The notes under the pieces: model-generated | What the model was told of the DNA's origin: nothing | The model's input: the letters and a program-made list of their open reading frames with translations, nothing else | The model's database searches: none | Origin: CAZZCU01 sp964652825 | GTDB lineage: Bacteria; Bdellovibrionota_B; Oligoflexia; Oligoflexales; CAZZCU01 | DNA length: 64,000 bases | Reading direction: 5' to 3' | Assembly (NCBI GenBank): GCA_964652825.1 | Contig: CAZZCU010000002.1 | Coordinates: forward strand, 163,933-227,932 | Part shown: in pieces, positions 25,715-34,435 of the stretch | Layout of the letters: every line of letters begins with the position of its first letter | Numbering within the stretch: position 1 is the stretch's first letter | Made by a program: the position numbers and the translations under genes

Positions 25715-26920
25715 ATGACCACTGCCCCTAAAAACAACAACCTACCAAAGAAAATTTTGGTGATTGATGACGACTCCACCGTCGGGCAAGGTCTGGAAAT
25801 TCCACTTAATCCCTACGAAATCCGCATTACGAATGTTCAAGACCTTGATGCCGCAATCCAGCATTTTAACGAAGAGACTTTTCCGATCGTCCTCGTCGAA
25901 CTTGAATACGAATCGTTGCATGGTCTCGCGCTGATCCAGCGCTGGCGCACGCATGAGGATCCAGCAAAACGTGCTACCGGCTTTATTCTGATGACCGGCA
26001 AAGTCCGTGGCGCCGGCGACGACAACCTGGTACGTGAATTATCGGATATTGAAAGCATCATTAAACCAATCAAGCCGGTGCATCTCCTACCATACATCAG
26101 CAGAGCCTACGCCAAGCACCATCAGCTTTTGCAGTTTCAAATGTTCCGCACCTCGATCCTAACGGAGTTTCATGCATCCGGAAAATGGGAGGAGCTGGCG
26201 GAATCAATTAAGAAAAAAATCCCTGAATACGGCGTGCGCTGTATTGAGCTGCTGGTTGAATTATACGAATTGGCCGGAGCACTTGAACAAGCCTTGCAGT
26301 TTGTCAACGGCATGCTGGCGAAAGACCCGGCCAGCCCGATGTACCTGACCGCCAAGGGCCGACTACTCATGCGCCTGGGTCGTATGCAGGATGCGCGTGA
26401 ACCGATCGAAAAAGCCTATAGTACCGCACCCGCGCATTTGGAACGTCTCTCAGCCATGGAAGATTTATATTTGCAGCTGAAGGAACCTAATCTCGCCCTG
26501 CAAAAAATGGAAGAGCGCCTGAAACTATACAAAGGCAATAGTACGGAGAAGTTCGGAATGGCGGGCAAACTCCAAGTGGCCGGTGAAGACGAACTAGCGC
26601 GCAAATTTGTACGTTCGCATGCCAACCCCATGGAGGTCGTACGTTTTTATAACAACAAAGGCGTGGCCATGGCTCAAGCCGGGCAATTCGTCGAAGCAAT
26701 CGTCGAATATGAACGCGCGTTGTCGTATTTTCCCAACTCCAAAGAAAATTATCGCATCCATTATAATATCGCCCTGGCAAGGATTAAGAGCAAAAACCAT
26801 GCGGACTGTCTGGCGGCGCTCGACAATCTGAAAAAATGTTTGGAGCTATCTCCGACATTTGATAAAGCTAAGAATACACTGGAAATTATCCAATCAAGTC
26901 TCAAAAAAGAAGCCAGTTAA
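25715..26920 (+). CDS. Pseudo-receiver domain fused to TPR repeats
   Basis: Protein of 401 residues. An N-terminal CheY-like domain (12-125) has the acidic pocket VIDDD (17-20), the switch Thr in ILMTGK (94) and the KP pair (117-118). The phospho-acceptor position holds Glu62 in LVELEYESLHG instead of Asp, so it cannot be phosphorylated in the usual way and may be locked on. The rest (about 140-400) is TPR helices, for example MEVVRFYNNKGVAMAQAGQF and HYNIALARIKSKNHADCLAAL. The ATG at 25715 follows AGGAG; the open frame upstream overlaps the divergent gene and is not used. It begins a long packed run of same-strand genes. Confidence 0.85.
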   Translation: MTTAPKNNNLPKKILVIDDDSTVGQGLEIPLNPYEIRITNVQDLDAAIQHFNEETFPIVLVELEYESLHGLALIQRWRTHEDPAKRATGFILMTGKVRGAGDDNLVRELSDIESIIKPIKPVHLLPYISRAYAKHHQLLQFQMFRTSILTEFHASGKWEELAESIKKKIPEYGVRCIELLVELYELAGALEQALQFVNGMLAKDPASPMYLTAKGRLLMRLGRMQDAREPIEKAYSTAPAHLERLSAMEDLYLQLKEPNLALQKMEERLKLYKGNSTEKFGMAGKLQVAGEDELARKFVRSHANPMEVVRFYNNKGVAMAQAGQFVEAIVEYERALSYFPNSKENYRIHYNIALARIKSKNHADCLAALDNLKKCLELSPTFDKAKNTLEIIQSSLKKEAS

Positions 26921-26933
26921 CTACGGGTTGTCT

Positions 26934-27728
26934 GTGATCAGATTGTCGCTGCGGTGCTCGCGCTTACTGTTGGTTGTCCCATGGCTTGCAGCCGGCTTTG
27001 CTTCGCCGGCGCACGCCGAATTCAGCGATGAACGCCCGATACATCATTTCTTCAATGCGCGCCTGCTTCAACCTGGCGAAAATCAGGTCTCCATTGCCGG
27101 CAATTATAAACGAGGGCTAACCGACGATCTGGAAATCGGCACTCAGGGACTACTGATACTAAGCGGCGCTCTCAATTTGTCGCTTAAGCATCGCATGTTC
27201 GAGCGCCCTGATTGGACAACGGCATTTGTTTTTCACGGTGGACGTATGCAAACCGTGCAAAACAGTGACTTGGCGGTTGGTGATGCTGACAGTTCGGATA
27301 TCACGAGTGTGGTGTTATATGCGGCGGCAGCCGGTATTGTGACTACCTACGATATCGCACCAAACCGTTTTCTAAATTTCGGTATCTATGACTTCATGCT
27401 GCGTCAATCCATGGAAGGTCGGGATCATCTCCTGTTAAAAGCCCATATCTTCTCGCTCATGCTTGGTTATGATCACTATTTCAGCAGCAGTCTGGCATTG
27501 ACGCTGTCTTATTGTCATTCGTTGTGGCTGATTGGTCAGGTGGAGTCGGATGTCACCGATCTCGAAATCAACATTAATACCTTGACCGGCATGCCCCCAA
27601 ACTTGAATCCCAGCATTGGCTTCGCAACCTTAACGCATAGCTGGGAAACAGTGAATGTCGAAGGCGGCCTGGCATTCTTCGCGCTCGAACCGTTTTTGTA
27701 TGCAAATGTCTTCTGGAGGTTCTTCTGA
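26934..27728 (+). CDS. Secreted barrel-like protein of unknown function
   Basis: Protein of 264 residues from GTG at 26934; its signal peptide reads LLLVVPWLAAGFASPAHAEF, which supports this start over one inside the upstream gene. The mature chain alternates hydrophobic and polar residues and ends with Phe-Trp-Arg-Phe-Phe, the C-terminal aromatic signature of outer-membrane barrels. Strand-like pieces include NQVSIAGNYKRGL, WTTAFVFHGGRMQ and LALTLSYCHSLWLIG. It overlaps the next gene by one base (TGATG), so the two are coupled. I do not recognise a family. Confidence 0.65.
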   Translation: MIRLSLRCSRLLLVVPWLAAGFASPAHAEFSDERPIHHFFNARLLQPGENQVSIAGNYKRGLTDDLEIGTQGLLILSGALNLSLKHRMFERPDWTTAFVFHGGRMQTVQNSDLAVGDADSSDITSVVLYAAAAGIVTTYDIAPNRFLNFGIYDFMLRQSMEGRDHLLLKAHIFSLMLGYDHYFSSSLALTLSYCHSLWLIGQVESDVTDLEININTLTGMPPNLNPSIGFATLTHSWETVNVEGGLAFFALEPFLYANVFWRFF

Positions 27729-28858
27729 TGCGCGGAATCACCTCCATAGTTGTTCTGTTTTGCATGCAGCTGATGATATTTAGCGCCTGTGGCAAGCGTG
27801 ACAACGCCAAAGCACCCTTCGAGGCGCGCATTATCGCGTCGGAAAACGGTGTTTATCAGCTACGCACCGTACAATTCCGCTACCTGACCAACATCGATAA
27901 TCTTGACGGCTCCGTAACCGAGATCATCGGCCATGCGGCGCTGAATGCCGACGCCGGCATCGATGAATTCATCGATCCAAATGCGCATGACTCATTATAT
28001 ATCGACCGCGGCCGCCGCGTATTTATCGATTACACCCTTGATGGCAATGTCGTGGTGCCACGCAACTTTGATTCGATGGCCATGTTGGCGATGTATTACA
28101 ATTACGAACGCACGATCGGCTATTGGCTTGACGCACAAGCGTTCACCCTTGAGGATTTCGGCAAATTACGCATGTATTATGCGCCGCGCATCAAATCGCA
28201 AAGCAAGGAAGGGTCCATCGAAGGCTCTATTAAAGTAAACGCGGCGTTTCTCCCCGGTCCGCGCGATTTATTCTTCTTCAAAACCTCCCGCCTCGAACAG
28301 GTGCCGATTAACATGAACTTCGGTGTCATGGCGCACGAATTCGGTCATGCCTTGTTTGATTACAAATTCGCAAATAAGAATGCCGCCTTTTATCAGACCA
28401 ATGATCGGGAGGCGGAGGATCAATTACGTGGTATCAACGAAGGTCTCGCGGATTTTTTCTCGTTTGCGGTCACCGGCGCCAATGAAGAAATCGGCGAGTC
28501 GCTCGCCAGCATTCGTGATGAGCGTTTATTACCAGTGAAGTGGACATATTCGACACTGAACGATAGCCAATGCGAAGGCGGAGTTTACTGCAAAGGCTCG
28601 ATCCTTGCCTCCGCCCTCTACGAGATAGCACAACTTCCCAACCAATCAGTGGCTAGTGTCGCGCGTATTGCTTTTGAGAGTCTTGGTGATTTCAGTGCCG
28701 ACTGGGAGAAGGAAAAGGAATCTTCCAGCTTTAACTATCATTTCATCATTAACCGTATCCTGGCCAGAGCCGCTGCCAGCGATCATGCCAGCTATTGCAC
28801 GGTCTTTAATAAGTGGTTTGATCGCGATGTTCTAAGGAGCAAATTAAATTGCAATTGA
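27728..28858 (+). CDS. Lipoprotein with zinc-metallopeptidase HExxH motif
   Basis: Protein of 376 residues. The lipobox is LMIFSACGK with Cys21. A zinc site HEFGH lies at 203-207, preceded by FGVMA and followed 30 residues later by NEGLADFF (237-244), whose Glu or Asp can be the third ligand as in gluzincins. A Cys pair (QCEGGVYCKG) and a terminal pair (YCTVF, LNCN) suggest disulfides. It is most likely a membrane-anchored peptidase acting in the periplasm or outside. It is flanked by two barrel-like genes and overlaps both: one base with the first, ten bases with the second. Not assignable to a named peptidase family by eye. Confidence 0.75.
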   Translation: MRGITSIVVLFCMQLMIFSACGKRDNAKAPFEARIIASENGVYQLRTVQFRYLTNIDNLDGSVTEIIGHAALNADAGIDEFIDPNAHDSLYIDRGRRVFIDYTLDGNVVVPRNFDSMAMLAMYYNYERTIGYWLDAQAFTLEDFGKLRMYYAPRIKSQSKEGSIEGSIKVNAAFLPGPRDLFFFKTSRLEQVPINMNFGVMAHEFGHALFDYKFANKNAAFYQTNDREAEDQLRGINEGLADFFSFAVTGANEEIGESLASIRDERLLPVKWTYSTLNDSQCEGGVYCKGSILASALYEIAQLPNQSVASVARIAFESLGDFSADWEKEKESSSFNYHFIINRILARAAASDHASYCTVFNKWFDRDVLRSKLNCN

Positions 28859-29472
28859 TTACCCGCGTCATCATTGCTGCCCTGCTCTTATTCAGCACGC
28901 TTGCTCAAGCACGCGAAGTCACCGGTGATCTGCCGAGCAGTGCCCGCATCGGTATTGATCTCTACTACATGACGCAGGCTTCCTACGACCGTGATGATCG
29001 CTTGGCTTATACTATTGGTTACAATTGGGCGATACTTCCTTACCTGCGGTTGGATAACTCTTTTACCTATGCACCTGACGAAAACAGCAGCGTCACCGAT
29101 GTTCATTTCAGCGAGGATCTATATCTGCTAGCACCAACGATTGCCGTTACTTATCCACTGTTGTTTCGGTTCGTGGTTGCCGCGGGACCGACTTATATCC
29201 TCACGCGCTCCCATGTCAGTTTTCGTGGTAACAGTACCAGCACACAGACGTCGCAATTCGGTGGCAAGCTGAATGCTAATATGGAATATGCCATCGCCGA
29301 CTGCTGCGAGATCGCTGCCACGATCGGAATCGTGACGCGACCACACGACGCAAAAATGGATTGGTTCTACGGCATCGCCTACAGTCACAACATCGGGCCG
29401 GTCAGTTCAGCTTCGGCGACGCGACCGTCGCTACCGTTCTTTCCGTCGCCAGGAGACAATGATGGCATCTGA
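28849..29472 (+). CDS. Secreted outer-membrane-barrel-like protein
   Basis: Protein of 207 residues from a TTG at 28849, which has AAGGAG nine bases before it and lies inside the end of the peptidase gene. The signal peptide is IIAALLLFSTLAQAREV. The mature part has amphipathic strands (YTIGYNWAILPYLRLDNSF, LLFRFVVAAGPTYILT, FGGKLNANMEYAIADCC) and a Pro/Ser-rich end (PSLPFFPSPGDND) overlapping gmk by 14 bases. It resembles small 8-strand barrels. No family was recognised. Confidence 0.62.
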   Translation: MQLITRVIIAALLLFSTLAQAREVTGDLPSSARIGIDLYYMTQASYDRDDRLAYTIGYNWAILPYLRLDNSFTYAPDENSSVTDVHFSEDLYLLAPTIAVTYPLLFRFVVAAGPTYILTRSHVSFRGNSTSTQTSQFGGKLNANMEYAIADCCEIAATIGIVTRPHDAKMDWFYGIAYSHNIGPVSSASATRPSLPFFPSPGDNDGI

Positions 29473-30148
29473 TCTTGGTAGCGGCAAAGTATTCGTGATA
29501 TCGGCGCCCTCGGCAACGGGCAAGACGACATTGATTCGCAGACTCGCCGCCGCTTATCCAAACAAAGTCGGCGTTGCGATCAGCTTGACGACACGAACAA
29601 TGCGCATGGGCGAGCGCGATGGTTACGATTATCATTTCGTCGCCAAGCCGGAATTTGAGCAACGCATTGCTTCAGGCGACATGCTGGAGTGGGCAAACGT
29701 CCATGGGAATTTTTATGGGTCGAGCAAAAGTGAGATTCAGAAGATTCTCGACACCGGTCGAACGCCGGTGTTGATCATCGATGTCCAGGGATGGATGAAT
29801 GCCCGCAAAATTCTCACATCGGCCAAGTCAATCTTCATTATGCCGCCGAGCGTGGATGCTCTTTGGGCCCGTATGGAAATGCGCGGTACCGACAGCATGG
29901 AGACACGTTGGCATCGCCTGCAGACGGCGCGTCATGAGCTTGAGTTCGCCAAGCACTATGATTTTTTTGTGATTAATGACCAACTGGAGCGCGCCGTAAG
30001 CGAGATGCAAGATATTGTAATTAAAGGGAAAAAATCCGTTGTTACACATACCGAGGGCATAAGCTTCGCCGCCGATCTGCTGGATAAACTCCAACACGCA
30101 CCCTGGTATCTTAAACTCAAACAAAGCTTTGAAACGTCGTCGACGTGA
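29459..30148 (+). CDS. gmk: Guanylate kinase
   Basis: Makes GDP from GMP with ATP. Seen are the P-loop ISAPSATGKTTLI, the GMP-binding SLTTRTMRMGERDGYDYHFV, FEQRIASGDMLEWANVHGNFYGS, and LIIDVQGW. At 229 residues it is slightly longer than the usual 205. The ATG at 29459 has AGGAG. In many Proteobacteria gmk is followed by rpoZ and then spoT; here relA/spoT follows without rpoZ. The start overlaps the preceding barrel gene, so it is coupled to the envelope gene run. Confidence 0.93.
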   Translation: MMASDLGSGKVFVISAPSATGKTTLIRRLAAAYPNKVGVAISLTTRTMRMGERDGYDYHFVAKPEFEQRIASGDMLEWANVHGNFYGSSKSEIQKILDTGRTPVLIIDVQGWMNARKILTSAKSIFIMPPSVDALWARMEMRGTDSMETRWHRLQTARHELEFAKHYDFFVINDQLERAVSEMQDIVIKGKKSVVTHTEGISFAADLLDKLQHAPWYLKLKQSFETSST

Positions 30149-30229
30149 ACGTTACCGCGGTATAAAATCAAAAGCAGGGTACACCTGCTTTGTTATGCGA
30201 CCGCACAGTCCCCGGGAAGGCACGTTTTC

Positions 30230-32530
30230 TTGTCTGCTTATACGCCAGTTAAACCTGATGTGATCGATAAAGCTGTTGATGGACAACGCAAAGTCTCGCC
30301 ATCACCCGATGCCTTATTCGCCGAGCTGGTAAGCAATCTGCAAAAATATCTGCCGAATGTAAATGTTGAGATTCTCAATAAAGCCTATCGCTTCGCCGCC
30401 GAAAAACACGGCAAGCAACAGCGACAATCAGGTGAGCTGTATATAACGCACCCACTGGAAGTCGCCAATATCCTGACCGAACTGAATTTGGATCAGGCCT
30501 CGATTATCGCAGCGCTGCTGCACGACGTGGTTGAAGATACCGCCACAACCATCGATGAAGTTAAGCAGGAGTTTGGTCCGGCGGTGGCCGATTTGGTAGA
30601 TGGTCTTACTAAACTCAGTAAAATTAATTTCAGTTCCAAACATGAACGACTGGCGGAGAATTTTCGCAAGATGATCGTCGCCATGGCGCGTGATCTGCGC
30701 GTTATTTTAATTAAACTGGGTGATCGTTTGCATAACATGCGGACAATTTCTTGCCTGCCACAGGAGAAAGCCCGACGTATCGCCCAGGAAACCATGGATA
30801 TTTATGCGCCGCTGGCTAACCGCCTGGGCGTCTATGGGATCAAAAGCGAACTCGAAGACCTTTGCCTGCGCCAACTCAAACACGATATCTATCAGAATAT
30901 CCGCACTAAAGTCGCCGCCAAGAAAGCCGAGCGTCAGGCATTCATTGAAGAAGTGAAAACCATTCTTGAGACCGAACTGAGAAAGTACGGCTTCAAGAAT
31001 GTTTCCATTCAAGGGCGACCGAAGCATTTCTTTTCCATCTACAAAAAAATGGTCGAACGACAATTGGAGTTCGAGGACGTTCATGACCTTTTTGCTTTCC
31101 GCATCCTTGTGGATTCCATCAAGGATTGCTACGAAGCCTTAGGCGTAGTGCATGCTATGTGGAAACCCATGCCCGGGCGTTTCAAGGATTACATCGCTAT
31201 GCCCAAAGCCAACATGTATCAATCCCTGCACACCACGGTAATTCGGCCAAACGGCGAACCAGCGGAAATCCAGATTCGCACGCACGAAATGAACACGGTT
31301 TGTGAATTCGGGGTCGCAGCACATTGGGCCTACAAAGAACGCAAGGTCAGTCCTGAAGGCAGTAAGGACGACTTACAAAAATTCTCCTGGTTACGTCAGA
31401 TCGTGCAGTGGCAAAGCGAACTCAAAGATCCCAATGAATTCATGGAAGCACTGAAAGTCGATTTGTTTGACGAAGAGATATTTGTTTTCACCCCCAAAGG
31501 CGACGTGATTTCGCTACCACGTAACAGCACGGCTTTGGATTTCGCGTTTGGTGTTCACACCGGCATCGGTTTGAGCACGGTCGGCGCCAAAGTCAACGGC
31601 CGCATCGCACCGCTCAAAAAACCACTAAAATCCGGCGACATCGTTGAAATCCTGACTTCGCCGCAACAGCGACCCAATAAAGACTGGCTCAATTTCGTGG
31701 TCACTACCAAGGCGCGCAGCAAAATCCGCGCGAGTCTGCGCAGCGAAGAACGCGTCGCCAGCCGACAAGTTGGCGAAGAAATTTTGGCTAAGGAATTCGA
31801 TCAACGCAATCTGGATTATGACAAACTCCTCAAAGCCGGTGATCTAGAAAAGCTGCATAAATTCGGCAAAGAAAGCAATTTCGATGATTTGTTGATCGGT
31901 ATCGGTTACGGCAAAGTCAATGCCTCGGATCTCATTGATCGGGCATTCCCAGAGAGCCGACCCAAAACATCTCTGCTCGACAGCAAGCAGCAATTGCCAA
32001 GAACCTCCACCAGCAACATTACCGCTGCCGGTCACACCGGTATTTTGGTTTCCGGACTCGATAATGTTCTGGTGAACTTTGCCAAGTGCTGCGGTCCACT
32101 GCCGGGCGAGGATGTTGTCGGTTTTGTCACCCGTGGTCGTGGCGTGACCATTCATCGCGCCAGTTGTCCGCGGGCGATTGACATTGATCCGCATCGACAG
32201 ATTCATGTGACTTGGGCCAGCGGCGAAATTCGCGGCACCCATGCGATCTTTCTGCGCGTCATGACGCGCGATAAGCCCGGCGTTCTCGCCGAAGTTTCCA
32301 GCGCCATTGCCGCCTGCGGCGCCAATATCCAAAAAGCCGAAGTACGCATTAACGCCGAACTGGTGGGCATACTGGATTTTGAAATCGGCGTCGGCACATT
32401 ATCGCAACTCGAAGCCGTGACGCGTAAATTAGAGAGTATCGCCGCGGTGATCTCCGTTGAACGCCGCAGTCAACCGACCTCACGAGCCAAACCCAAACGT
32501 CCGGTCACCCGGCGCAAAAAGAAGGAGTAA
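30230..32530 (+). CDS. relA/spoT: Bifunctional (p)ppGpp synthetase/hydrolase RelA/SpoT
   Basis: Makes and degrades the stringent-response nucleotides. The hydrolase HD domain has THPLEVANIL and LLHDVVEDT with NMRTI further on, so it looks active. The synthetase domain has FRILVDSIKDCYEALG and PGRFKDYIAMPKANMYQSLHT, including the RFKD that goes with bifunctional enzymes. TGS (IFVFTPKGDVISLPRNSTALDF region), the Cys-containing zinc-finger-like segment (FAKCCGPLPGEDVVG) and a C-terminal ACT domain complete the long form at 766 residues. The start is TTG at 30230 with AAGG nine bases upstream. It follows gmk, its substrate neighbour. Confidence 0.95.
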   Translation: MSAYTPVKPDVIDKAVDGQRKVSPSPDALFAELVSNLQKYLPNVNVEILNKAYRFAAEKHGKQQRQSGELYITHPLEVANILTELNLDQASIIAALLHDVVEDTATTIDEVKQEFGPAVADLVDGLTKLSKINFSSKHERLAENFRKMIVAMARDLRVILIKLGDRLHNMRTISCLPQEKARRIAQETMDIYAPLANRLGVYGIKSELEDLCLRQLKHDIYQNIRTKVAAKKAERQAFIEEVKTILETELRKYGFKNVSIQGRPKHFFSIYKKMVERQLEFEDVHDLFAFRILVDSIKDCYEALGVVHAMWKPMPGRFKDYIAMPKANMYQSLHTTVIRPNGEPAEIQIRTHEMNTVCEFGVAAHWAYKERKVSPEGSKDDLQKFSWLRQIVQWQSELKDPNEFMEALKVDLFDEEIFVFTPKGDVISLPRNSTALDFAFGVHTGIGLSTVGAKVNGRIAPLKKPLKSGDIVEILTSPQQRPNKDWLNFVVTTKARSKIRASLRSEERVASRQVGEEILAKEFDQRNLDYDKLLKAGDLEKLHKFGKESNFDDLLIGIGYGKVNASDLIDRAFPESRPKTSLLDSKQQLPRTSTSNITAAGHTGILVSGLDNVLVNFAKCCGPLPGEDVVGFVTRGRGVTIHRASCPRAIDIDPHRQIHVTWASGEIRGTHAIFLRVMTRDKPGVLAEVSSAIAACGANIQKAEVRINAELVGILDFEIGVGTLSQLEAVTRKLESIAAVISVERRSQPTSRAKPKRPVTRRKKKE

Positions 32531-32535
32531 GAGTT

Positions 32536-32913
32536 ATGCAAGTTTTGATAACGATCGGTATGTTACTGGGCCTTTTATGTGCGTCGCCATCGCAGGCGCA
32601 GATGAAGTTGCACTCCAAAATTGCCACTAAAACCTCAGCCGCTGGTGAACAAACAGCAGTGGAATTCAAAGTTGTTCCCGATAAAGACCTGGTCATCAAT
32701 CTGGAAGGCCCATGGAGCGTCACCGTCGAGGACAACGGCAGACAACTCACCAAGCTCGGTCGTGATGAATTTCAAGAAAAAATTCCCGGCTTCCTCGCCA
32801 AGCTAGCGACCAAGAAAGGCACCGAACTCAAATACAACATGGTGGTATTCGTCTGCACGGCTGACAAAAAGCATTGCTATCGTGACGTGCATAAAAATAC
32901 GCTCAAAATTTAG
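32536..32913 (+). CDS. Secreted DsbD-alpha-like domain protein
   Basis: Protein of 125 residues with a signal peptide (LLGLLCASPSQAQ). The mature part looks like the N-terminal immunoglobulin-like domain of DsbD: a Cys pair VFVCTADKKHCYRD near the end, six residues apart rather than the usual five, with the Tyr that follows the second Cys. The beta pattern (WSVTVEDNGRQL, LKYNMVVFV) fits. Alone, without the membrane and thioredoxin parts of DsbD, it may be a redox carrier or a copper/Cys-binding protein. It starts five bases after relA/spoT. Confidence 0.6.
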   Translation: MQVLITIGMLLGLLCASPSQAQMKLHSKIATKTSAAGEQTAVEFKVVPDKDLVINLEGPWSVTVEDNGRQLTKLGRDEFQEKIPGFLAKLATKKGTELKYNMVVFVCTADKKHCYRDVHKNTLKI

Positions 32914-32939
32914 ATAACTATCTAGGTCGTGAGGTTAGC

Positions 32940-34427
32940 GTGCGGATAGTTGCTGTTTTGACTCTAGTGTTCGCAGTCGGCGCATCTGCCTGCAAGACCT
33001 TGGAAGGTCCTACGCTCCAGGATGATCCCGTACAAGCGGCGGATACGATTGATCCAGTCTATGAATCCGCTGTTCTCGCTTTAGTGGATACCATCGTCGC
33101 TGGAATTCATGCGGCAAAAATATGCGAGATCGCCGCCGGGTTTGCGGTAACGGACGCAACACATCAGTGCGGCGTCGAAATACTCAAGCATGCTTGTGGA
33201 CTCGCTATTGATCAAACGTCAGGAATATTCAAGGTAACTCTGAGTGAACGCGAAATTAGCGAGCAGTTTACAACTTTTACCGGACCAGTTATCGGGCGTT
33301 TTCGTGGCGCGCTTATTGACTGCATCAAAGCTTCTGCCATTAACAAAGTTAAAGATGTTGCCATACAGACCGCGGTGAGTTCAGAAGTTTTTGCCAGTGC
33401 CGCCGCTGAGGTCGTCCAACAAGCGGGCGCCGCCGCGGTTGCGGATGCCGTGGGTCAAACCGCTGTCGATACAACGATCACCGGGGTCACAACCACGGCG
33501 ACCGCTCCAGTGATTGATGCTGCTACGGGGTCATCGGTCCCCGCCGCCACAGGTTCCGTGGGTGCAGCGGCGGCGAAAGCGGGCAAGCAACGCGTGTGGT
33601 TGCGTGCCATTGGTTATGTCGCCTGTCGTGGAGCCGCGGCAACGATTGCGGCAACTATCGATGCGGCTTATGCTGATGGTCGGAAAAAACCTAAGTATGC
33701 GGAATGCACCAATGTTCGTGACTGGTTAAAAGACTCCAAAACCTGGTCATCTTGTACGCGTACGGTCGGGAGTTTGTGTGCGCTGGCCACACTCAAAGGC
33801 GCGATCGATGTAACTAACTTTCTGCCGCCAATCGAGTCTAATACTGGGAAAGTCATTGCACAGCTGGGCAGTGCCATTGGCACTGGTCTGTGTGTGCTTG
33901 GGTCGGAGGCAACGCGACTGAGTTGCAGCGTCATTAGCTCTACGGCGAGTCAGATTAAGATGGCGATTCAAACAGGTAATAATGATTGGGCTCGGTGTTT
34001 AGCCCTTGATCGTCTCGGCGCTTGCATTGGTCATCATTGGGGACAAGACGGCTGGAGCAATAACCATCCGGTTGCAAGCACGGTCAATAATGGAACGACA
34101 AGCTACAAGCCATGTTGCTGGTGCTATCGTGATTACTACATCGATGATAAGTGGATATCCGAGGATACAAGAGTGACCCGGGAACACTGGCTTGGTGTGA
34201 TTCAAGCCGGTGACGTTAAAACTGGCAATTGCGGCCATATGCTCAAGAGAGTTGTTGATACCCACGAGTTGGAACGCGCCAAGAAGCTCTATTACCGTTA
34301 TGCTGAGTGTCGCAAAGTGTATCTACAGGGTAATGCTTGCGCTGCTGATGAAGACAATCGATTTAGCGTGTGGGATCCGACATCTAAAACATGGCAGCAG
34401 AAGATGTACGGAGCAACACACAAGTAG
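32940..34427 (+). CDS. Large Cys-rich lipoprotein with Ala-rich centre, unknown function
   Basis: Protein of 495 residues from GTG at 32940. The lipobox is VGASACKTL (Cys18). Residues 35-150 form a helical Cys-containing domain, 150-240 are very rich in Ala, Val and Thr with hydrophobic runs, and the C-terminal third has many Cys and Trp (KPCCWCYRDYY, GNCGHML, YAECRKVYLQGNACAAD). The hydrophobic centre is reminiscent of membrane-inserting segments, but I cannot name a family. It ends the gene run that began at 25715 and converges on galE with an eight-base gap. Confidence 0.6.
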   Translation: MRIVAVLTLVFAVGASACKTLEGPTLQDDPVQAADTIDPVYESAVLALVDTIVAGIHAAKICEIAAGFAVTDATHQCGVEILKHACGLAIDQTSGIFKVTLSEREISEQFTTFTGPVIGRFRGALIDCIKASAINKVKDVAIQTAVSSEVFASAAAEVVQQAGAAAVADAVGQTAVDTTITGVTTTATAPVIDAATGSSVPAATGSVGAAAAKAGKQRVWLRAIGYVACRGAAATIAATIDAAYADGRKKPKYAECTNVRDWLKDSKTWSSCTRTVGSLCALATLKGAIDVTNFLPPIESNTGKVIAQLGSAIGTGLCVLGSEATRLSCSVISSTASQIKMAIQTGNNDWARCLALDRLGACIGHHWGQDGWSNNHPVASTVNNGTTSYKPCCWCYRDYYIDDKWISEDTRVTREHWLGVIQAGDVKTGNCGHMLKRVVDTHELERAKKLYYRYAECRKVYLQGNACAADEDNRFSVWDPTSKTWQQKMYGATHK

Positions 34428-34435
34428 AGCAGTTC

